Shown here: piece by piece, positions 46,101 to 51,987 of the stretch
Numbering within the stretch: position 1 is the stretch's first letter
How the letters are laid out: each line of letters starts with the position of its first letter
DNA from: Lysobacter sp.
GTDB lineage: Bacteria; Pseudomonadota; Gammaproteobacteria; Xanthomonadales; Xanthomonadaceae
Assembly (NCBI GenBank): GCA_008015835.1
Contig: SSGH01000004.1
Span: 1 to 51,987 of the forward strand
Length of the DNA: 51,987 bases
Direction of reading: 5' to 3'
Notes under the pieces: generated by a model
Told to the model about the DNA's origin: nothing
What the model saw: only the letters and a program-made list of their open reading frames with translations
Database searches by the model: none
Position numbers and translations under genes: made by a program

Positions 46101-49100
46101 ATGCCCAAGCCAAAAGTTAGTTGGTTGCATGGTGCCTTGTTGTGCCTAAGCATTGGAACGCCAGCCTGTGCATATGCGCAATTCAAAAACGCATCTGCTT
46201 TTTATGCTGAAGCTCAGAAAGGGGTTGGCAGTCATGCTGCGATTGGAGACGACCTCTTTGGCGAGTCCGTTAATCTTCAGGATGGAGTAACGTCTTTTTC
46301 TCAGGTCGATATTAGCTTAAAAACGAATAGCAAAATTCCAGTCATCATCGGAAGAAAATTCCCGAAAAAAAGCCATAGCGGCCCAGGCGCAGTAGACCCA
46401 GCGTCGGAAGTATTTGGTAACAGTTGGATATTAGACGTTCCATACATGATGGGTACGTTTGATACTCGCGACGGCTGGGTCTCGCTCGATAATAATGGAC
46501 AGATCGGCGGGCGTTGTTCGGCGGGTACATTTGCGCCACGTGGACGCACAGGCCCATGGCCACATTACTACACAACATTTATTGGGCCCGAAAATTTCTG
46601 GAATGGCACTTCCATCAATGTGCCTGGGTACGGGCAGGAGCAACTGCTGGTAAAAACCGCGCAACATCTTATGCCGGCGGATAGCCAAACGTACTACGGA
46701 ACTACGCGCTCTAATTGGCGCGTTGGCTGCTTGCCAAGCATTAAAAACGGAAGCGGCGAAGGCTTTGTGGTTCTAATGACGGATGGTGTTAAGTACTACT
46801 TTGACTGGATGATGTCGCGCAAAGTGGCCGACTTAACCGACGGCCAAGGCACTTACGATGATCCATGGCATCTGCTGATTCCTCGATCGGATGTGTTTCT
46901 ATATGCCACTAAAGCGGAGGATCGTTTTGGTAACTGGGTCAAATATCACTACGATCCCGTGCTGCCACAGCGTCTACTTTCAGTTACGACAAATGATGGC
47001 CTAGCGATAAACCTTACGTATGGAACACACGGGAAAATATCTGCGATTACGGCAAACGGAAGGTCTTGGACGTATGAATATGTACAAGAGAATCCGTCTT
47101 CGTTGGCCCTATCTAAAGTTACATTGCCTGATCAAAGCAGTTGGACGTATGCGTTTAGCTCGGGTTCGACGGTTTATACCCCCGGCCAACCCATTTGGTC
47201 TACTTGTAGCGATGATGTCGGGAATCTCAGCACACAAGTGGCAATAGACGAAAGCACGCTTCCGAAGATGACCATCGGTCACCCTTCGGGTGCGATAGGC
47301 GAATTCATGTTTCGGGGAGTTGTTCATGGGACAAACAATACACCCGGCGAGTGCATTGTCGTGGGTTCATTTGAAAGCGGGTTTAGCATTGTTAGTCTGG
47401 GGGTGCCGCGGGCTTATTCCCAGTTGTCCTTAGTAAAAAAGACTATTTCGGGCCCTGGTGTCGCGACGAGAGCGTGGTCCTATAAATATTTCCCATCCTG
47501 GAGCTTTGCAAAAGACTGCGGAAACGGTTGCCCTGAAACATCACAAACACAGGTGATCGATAGCGACGGAATCGTTAGAAAACTCGTATACGGCAACAGC
47601 TATTCAAAAAATGCAGGTCAACTATTGTCTGAATCCATCGAGAAAGCAGGTACGGTCTACAGGACTGCAACATACGATTACATGCTGTCCTCGTATAGCC
47701 AGCCATTTCCTGATGTGGCTGGGACACAGCCGAAATCAAGAAACAATCCCTTTTCTTTTAAGAATTTGCCACTTATATCGAAATCTCTAACGCAAGACGG
47801 TGCGGTATACAGTGAAAGCCACAGTGGGTTCGATGCCTTGATTCGACCTAGCGTCACCTCCAGCTCGAACACTCTTGGGAGCAATAGAACCAATATCACC
47901 GAATACCACGACAACCTGTCTCTCTGGGTCCTGGGCCAAGTCAAGAAACAAACGACAACGAACGCGGCACCGAACGGTCAAACGACCACTGCAAGTATGG
48001 TGTCGTCCGAAGTCGAGTACAACGCGCAAGCGTTGCCGTGGAAGACCTACAAGTTCGGCAAACTGCAACAGATCCTGAGCTACTGGCCCGATGGCAGCGT
48101 CAATACCGTTACCGACGGCCGCGGCAATGTGACGTGGCTGGGCGATTACTCCCGCGGCATTCCGCGGTTGATCGGTCACCCGGATGGCACCACCGAGTCC
48201 GCATCCGTCGACGGGAACGGCTGGATCACCGCCGTGACCGACGAGATCGGCGCCAAAACCTGCTACGGCTACGATGCGATGGGCCGCGTCTCCAGCATCA
48301 CGTATCCGTCCGAGACGCAGTTGGGCGTGTGCGATACCTCGCGCTGGCATCAAACCACCATCGCGACCGAATTCATCAACACCGCCGAACACGGTATCGC
48401 GGCGGGGCACTGGCGCACGGCGCTTCGGCACGGCCCGAACGCGCATATCAACACCTACTACGACGCGATGCTGCGCCCGGTGCTCGAAGAGAAGTTCGAT
48501 CTGAACGATATTCCCGGCACGTTGAGCCAAGTGGTCAAGCGCTACGACACCAGCGGCCGCTTGAGCTTCCAGTCGTATCCCACCACCAATGTCGGCGATG
48601 CCTGGACCGTCACCCAGGGCGTGCGCACGTTCTACGATGCGCTCGATCGCGTGACGCGCGTCGAACAGGACAGCGAGTTCGGCGCGCTGGCGACGACCAC
48701 CGAATATCTGCCGGGCCTGAAGACCCGCGTGACGAACCCCCGCGGGTTCCAGTCCACCACCGAGTACATGGCCTGGGATCAGCCGAGCTACGACCTGCCG
48801 ATCCTCAGCCAGCAGCCGGAAGGCAAGACGATCCAGATCGCGCGGCACCCGCAGTTCGGTTGGCCGTTATCGCTGACGCAGCGCAACGCCGCCAACACGC
48901 TGTCGCAAACGCGGCGGTACGTGTACGACAGCTATGCGCTGCTTTGCAAAACCATCGAACCGGAAACCGGCGCGACCTGGTTCGGTTACGACGAAGCGGG
49001 GAATTTGGCCGCCTCATCAGCCGGACTGAGTCTCCCCGATGCGACGAACTGCAATTGGAGCGAAGGCGCCAATTCGTATCGGAAGGTCACGCGGACATAC

Positions 49101-50993
49101 GACCAGCGTAACCGCTTGAGCACCCTCAACTTCCCCGACGGCCGCGGCAACCAGATCTGGACCTACGCCAATGACGGTCTGCCGGCCAGCATTACCACCT
49201 ACAACGATTCGGGCAACACCAACCCGGTGGTGAATGCCTACACCTACAACAATCGCCGCCTGTTGGCCGGCGAGACGACCAGCCAGCCGGGCTGGTACGC
49301 CTGGAGTCTGGGCTACGGCTACGACGCCATCGGCAATCTGTCGAACCAAACCTACCCGACGGGCCTGAATATCGACTACGCCCCGAACGCCCTCGGTCAA
49401 CCGACCAAGGCCGGCACCTACGCCACTGGCGTGCAGTATTACCCGAACGGCGCGCTGAAGCAGTTCACCTACGGCAACGGCATCGTGCATACGATGACGC
49501 AGAACGTACGTCAATTGCCGCAGCGCGTGACCAGCAGCGGCGGCGCGTTGGATTACAGCTACGTCTACGACGCGAACGGCAACCCCGAACACATCGCCAA
49601 CGAGCTAGTGGCGGGCTACGACCTGCGCGATCGCTGGATGGGCTACGACGGCCTGGACCGCTTGACCGACGCCGGCTCCGCCAGCTTCGGCGGCGACCAT
49701 TGGCACCGCTATACCTACGACGCATTGGACAACATCAAGTCGTGGAAGCTCGCGGGGGTGAAGGACTATGCCGAGTATGTGTACGACAACGCGACGAATC
49801 GGTTGACCAATATCCGCAACACCGCGGGCGCGACGGTGGTGGGGTTCGGCTACGACCCGCAGGGCAACTTGAACAACAAAAACGGGCAGGGCTACGACTT
49901 CGACTACGGCAACCGTTTACGCAGCGTCATTAGCAAGGAGTACTACCGCTACGACGGTCTCGGTCGCCGGGTGTTGGCGTGGGAGCCCGCGACCAACTCG
50001 ATCCTGTCGCTGTACAGCCAAGCCGGGCAGGTGTTGTATCAGGAAAATTACCGGTCTTCGATCGCCAGCGAGCACGTCTATCTCGCCGGCAGTTTAATCG
50101 CCACGCGCGAACGGCCGTTCTCGAGTTCGACCATCACGCCGAAGTACCAACACACCGACGCATTGGGCAGCCCGGTGGCGGTGACGAACGCAAGCGGTGC
50201 GGTGATCGAACGCAACGACTACGAGCCCTACGGCGCGATCATCGGCAAACCGACGTACAGCGGCATCGGCTATACCGGGCATGTGATGGACGGGACGACG
50301 GGCCTGACGTACATGCAGCAGCGGTATTACGATCAGTCGATTGGGAGGTTTTTGTCGGTTGATCCGGTGATGGCACATGATAAGCCGGGGCTGAACTTCA
50401 ATCGGTATTGGTATGCGATTGGCAATCCGTACAGATTTTATGATCCAGATGGCAGAGAGATCAAAACAAGAAGTAGTGACCAAGAAAGAATCGAAAATGA
50501 AATGAATTCACAGTCCACGCAAGATTTTACTTTTAATCAAAGTGGTGATTTGACTGCTGTTGGTGCCACGTCGAACACGGGCAATCAATCCATCACATAT
50601 ACAGATGCAATAAATGATGGAATTAGCTCTACGACTGTTATCAAAGTATTCGTAAGTCAAACCATACCGGACCAAAACGGTAATCCAATTAATGTTGATT
50701 CTTATGGAGGTGGTATAACGACAACGAATGCAGCAGGGGAGATCGTCGTAGTTATTAGTGGAAACTCATTGCAAACTACTGATGCAAATGGCAATCCCAT
50801 CACGGATAGCCCTGCCGATATTTTGAGGCATGAGCTTGTGGCGCACGCCATACCAGTAGCTCTAGCGATTGATGCTGGCCTGGGAGCCTCAGGGGCGACA
50901 GGAAATGGAATTGGCAATGATAATGTAACGCGAGGAGAGCTCGGTCTACCGTTACTGGCTCCGGATCCGTCTCACACGGAGTATGACCCATGA
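46101..50993 (+). CDS. Secreted RHS-repeat protein with C-terminal putative metallopeptidase domain, 1630 aa
   Basis: A signal peptide (ends ACAYAQ, about residue 27) means Sec export. YD/RHS repeats fill residues about 280-1400 (YDAMGRVSSITYP; GYDEAGNLAAS). The core ends with YMQQRYYDQSIGRFLSVDP and PYRFYDPDGRE. The C-terminal 180 residues are AT-rich and variable. They contain ILRHELVAHAIP, a His-Glu-His cluster, and DNVTRGELGLPLL, similar to terminal domains I recall from other RHS proteins with an HELxxHA motif (spacing HExxxH rather than the classical HExxH). It may be a polymorphic toxin. The stop overlaps the next start. Confidence 0.85.
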   Translation: MPKPKVSWLHGALLCLSIGTPACAYAQFKNASAFYAEAQKGVGSHAAIGDDLFGESVNLQDGVTSFSQVDISLKTNSKIPVIIGRKFPKKSHSGPGAVDPASEVFGNSWILDVPYMMGTFDTRDGWVSLDNNGQIGGRCSAGTFAPRGRTGPWPHYYTTFIGPENFWNGTSINVPGYGQEQLLVKTAQHLMPADSQTYYGTTRSNWRVGCLPSIKNGSGEGFVVLMTDGVKYYFDWMMSRKVADLTDGQGTYDDPWHLLIPRSDVFLYATKAEDRFGNWVKYHYDPVLPQRLLSVTTNDGLAINLTYGTHGKISAITANGRSWTYEYVQENPSSLALSKVTLPDQSSWTYAFSSGSTVYTPGQPIWSTCSDDVGNLSTQVAIDESTLPKMTIGHPSGAIGEFMFRGVVHGTNNTPGECIVVGSFESGFSIVSLGVPRAYSQLSLVKKTISGPGVATRAWSYKYFPSWSFAKDCGNGCPETSQTQVIDSDGIVRKLVYGNSYSKNAGQLLSESIEKAGTVYRTATYDYMLSSYSQPFPDVAGTQPKSRNNPFSFKNLPLISKSLTQDGAVYSESHSGFDALIRPSVTSSSNTLGSNRTNITEYHDNLSLWVLGQVKKQTTTNAAPNGQTTTASMVSSEVEYNAQALPWKTYKFGKLQQILSYWPDGSVNTVTDGRGNVTWLGDYSRGIPRLIGHPDGTTESASVDGNGWITAVTDEIGAKTCYGYDAMGRVSSITYPSETQLGVCDTSRWHQTTIATEFINTAEHGIAAGHWRTALRHGPNAHINTYYDAMLRPVLEEKFDLNDIPGTLSQVVKRYDTSGRLSFQSYPTTNVGDAWTVTQGVRTFYDALDRVTRVEQDSEFGALATTTEYLPGLKTRVTNPRGFQSTTEYMAWDQPSYDLPILSQQPEGKTIQIARHPQFGWPLSLTQRNAANTLSQTRRYVYDSYALLCKTIEPETGATWFGYDEAGNLAASSAGLSLPDATNCNWSEGANSYRKVTRTYDQRNRLSTLNFPDGRGNQIWTYANDGLPASITTYNDSGNTNPVVNAYTYNNRRLLAGETTSQPGWYAWSLGYGYDAIGNLSNQTYPTGLNIDYAPNALGQPTKAGTYATGVQYYPNGALKQFTYGNGIVHTMTQNVRQLPQRVTSSGGALDYSYVYDANGNPEHIANELVAGYDLRDRWMGYDGLDRLTDAGSASFGGDHWHRYTYDALDNIKSWKLAGVKDYAEYVYDNATNRLTNIRNTAGATVVGFGYDPQGNLNNKNGQGYDFDYGNRLRSVISKEYYRYDGLGRRVLAWEPATNSILSLYSQAGQVLYQENYRSSIASEHVYLAGSLIATRERPFSSSTITPKYQHTDALGSPVAVTNASGAVIERNDYEPYGAIIGKPTYSGIGYTGHVMDGTTGLTYMQQRYYDQSIGRFLSVDPVMAHDKPGLNFNRYWYAIGNPYRFYDPDGREIKTRSSDQERIENEMNSQSTQDFTFNQSGDLTAVGATSNTGNQSITYTDAINDGISSTTVIKVFVSQTIPDQNGNPINVDSYGGGITTTNAAGEIVVVISGNSLQTTDANGNPITDSPADILRHELVAHAIPVALAIDAGLGASGATGNGIGNDNVTRGELGLPLLAPDPSHTEYDP

Positions 50994-51562
50994 TTCGTAA
51001 AATCACGGCCATCTTATTTTTTTTCTCGCTAATTATAGACTTAGCTTCAGCTCGGGAAACAAAGTCGTTATGCCTTCATGAGAAAGCGCTCAGATCTGAC
51101 GCAATTTTTATCGGAAGTGTTTTGTCTGTGCAGGATACGCACGAGAAGACTGCGGGGATTTACAAATATGCTGTTGTCCGCGTCGATAAAGTTCTGAAGG
51201 GCCCGCAAAAAAAAGGCGAAATTAAATTTGTCACACGCGGAATCTCTTCGGAGCTAAATCCTTTATGCTGTAAATTAGGTGAAAAGTATATTTTTTTTGC
51301 GAGGCGCGGCATTGATGTTTTTGACGATTCTAATGATCGTTTAAGAGTGATTCGTACGAACACAGAAGAATACTTCTCTGCAACAAATGGCCATTACAGC
51401 GTTTATCTAATAAATGACGGAATGGTAAGCGGCTGGCCTCTCGAAGAAAAAAGACAGACTTCTGTTGAAATCAGAATTGTATTATCCGAAATAAAAGAAG
51501 CGATAAGATACCCGCGAAAATGTGTAATTGCCGCTAAGCTCGGGAGCGAAAAGTATACGTAA
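50990..51562 (+). CDS. Exported TIMP/netrin-like protein, candidate immunity protein, 190 aa
   Basis: A signal peptide covers residues 1-21 (LIIDLASA). The mature part SLCLHEKALRSDAIFIGSVL, then VVRVDKVLKGPQKKGEIKFV and LGEKYIFFAR, follows the layout of NTR/TIMP beta-barrels: an early Cys, F/V-x-G-x-V strand, KVLKGP, and G-x-x-Y-x-x-F. TIMP proteins inhibit metalloproteases. The ATG overlaps the RHS stop, and the gene is AT-rich like the RHS tail. Neutralising the RHS C-terminal peptidase in the periplasm is inference. The C-terminal half beyond about residue 110 is unassigned. Confidence 0.7.
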   Translation: MIRKITAILFFFSLIIDLASARETKSLCLHEKALRSDAIFIGSVLSVQDTHEKTAGIYKYAVVRVDKVLKGPQKKGEIKFVTRGISSELNPLCCKLGEKYIFFARRGIDVFDDSNDRLRVIRTNTEEYFSATNGHYSVYLINDGMVSGWPLEEKRQTSVEIRIVLSEIKEAIRYPRKCVIAAKLGSEKYT

Positions 51563-51718
51563 AGCAAGAGGGGCGGCCCGGAAATCCGAAGTCTGGGGGT
51601 GGGGCGGAACTAAGAGAGGTCAGCGTCTTTTCGCCGATCCAAAAAGCGCCACGACGCTTTTGCTTCGACGATCGAGGCGATGGCATCCTTTCTCGAACCC
51701 AAACCATGCCGTCGCCCC

Positions 51719-51987
51719 TGTAATGACCCAGTAGAAACCTGCTCCGGTGTAACCTTGGAAAAGGAGCCACCCATGAGTGCAGTGATGGAAGAAGAGATCA
51801 AGCGTTGGACCGCGCGTCGGAAGTCTCAACTGGTATTGGAGATCATCCAGGGCAAGACGACGGTCTCTGAGGCGAGCCGACAGTTCGATATACCGCCGTC
51901 TGAGATCGAGAGCTGGGTCGATGAGGGCAAACGCGGGTTGGAGAATGCGCTGCGGGCGAAGCCTGAGGACGTGCGTGAGCAATACGA
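51719..51987 (+). mobile_element. Left part of an IS3-family insertion sequence
   Basis: The element runs off the window edge. TGTAATGACCCAGTAG near 51719 is a candidate left end (IS3 family ends begin TG), followed by orfA. The exact border needs the right end. The 51563-51718 stretch before it holds no gene I can support. Confidence 0.7.
51773..51987 (+). CDS. IS3-family transposase OrfA, N-terminal part (DUF1153 type)
   Basis: The first 71 residues include IKRWTARRKSQLVLEIIQGK and TTVSEASRQFDIPPSEIESW, the helix-turn-helix region of IS3-type OrfA proteins with a DUF1153 domain. They bind the element ends. An AAAGGAGCC site precedes the ATG. The gene is cut by the window edge. The OrfB DDE transposase would follow outside. 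Confidence 0.9.
   Translation, partial: MSAVMEEEIKRWTARRKSQLVLEIIQGKTTVSEASRQFDIPPSEIESWVDEGKRGLENALRAKPEDVREQY

Overview
The window is about 52 kb of GC-rich gammaproteobacterial chromosome. It most likely comes from a Lysobacter-like member of the Xanthomonadales. Supporting signs are the codon use, xanthomonad-style palindromic intergenic repeats, separate glyQ and glyS genes, ubiquinone genes (coq7, ubiA), a TonB-receptor/alpha-amylase locus with a LacI-type operator, and a chromosomal integron whose attC sites are nearly identical to one another. Species identity is inference.

Layout. (1) Positions 1 to about 4083 are the distal end of an integron cassette array: nine attC sites separate small mostly unknown genes (GNAT acetyltransferase, membrane proteins, a lipoprotein, a TonB-C-like exported protein). 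The array ends in a truncated cassette, directly against a coq7 gene that looks internally deleted. (2) 4119-24538 is mainly housekeeping: coq7, a membrane protein, a glutamine amidotransferase, glyQ, a GST, a cupin, glyS (with two inserted segments), a cysteine desulfurase-like enzyme, tamA-tamB, a short zinc-less metG, htpG and a ChaN-like exported protein. Palindromic repeats lie between several of these. (3) 24986-37926 is a specialised-metabolite locus entirely on the plus strand. The first half holds an HlyD adaptor, a small ORF, a graspetide-type ATP-grasp ligase, a C39-peptidase ABC exporter and a 66-residue double-glycine precursor with a TxTxT plus poly-Asp core. A terminator follows. 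The second half holds a one-module NRPS (Cy-A-PCP-TE, A domain reading as cysteine-specific), an acyl carrier protein, a fatty acyl-AMP ligase and an acyl-CoA dehydrogenase, closed by a second terminator. (4) 38247-45958 holds a small exported protein, tRNA-Arg(CCG), ubiA, and a divergent GH13 alpha-amylase and TonB-dependent receptor sharing a LacI-like operator. (5) 46101-51987 holds a secreted RHS protein with an AT-rich C-terminal putative metallopeptidase domain. It overlaps an exported TIMP/netrin-like gene that is a candidate immunity protein, and the window ends inside an IS3-family element.

How the genes fit together. The most notable system is the 24986-30009 RiPP cassette. The ATP-grasp enzyme would link Thr side chains of the precursor to Asp carboxylates, and the C39 exporter would cut after Gly-Gly and export the product through the HlyD adaptor. 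The adjacent Cy-A-PCP-TE/ACP/FAAL/ACAD set would make an acyl-thiazoline or dehydroacyl-cysteine product. Whether the two halves are one hybrid pathway or two neighbours cannot be decided from sequence. The RHS-metallopeptidase/TIMP-like pair is a second candidate undescribed system.
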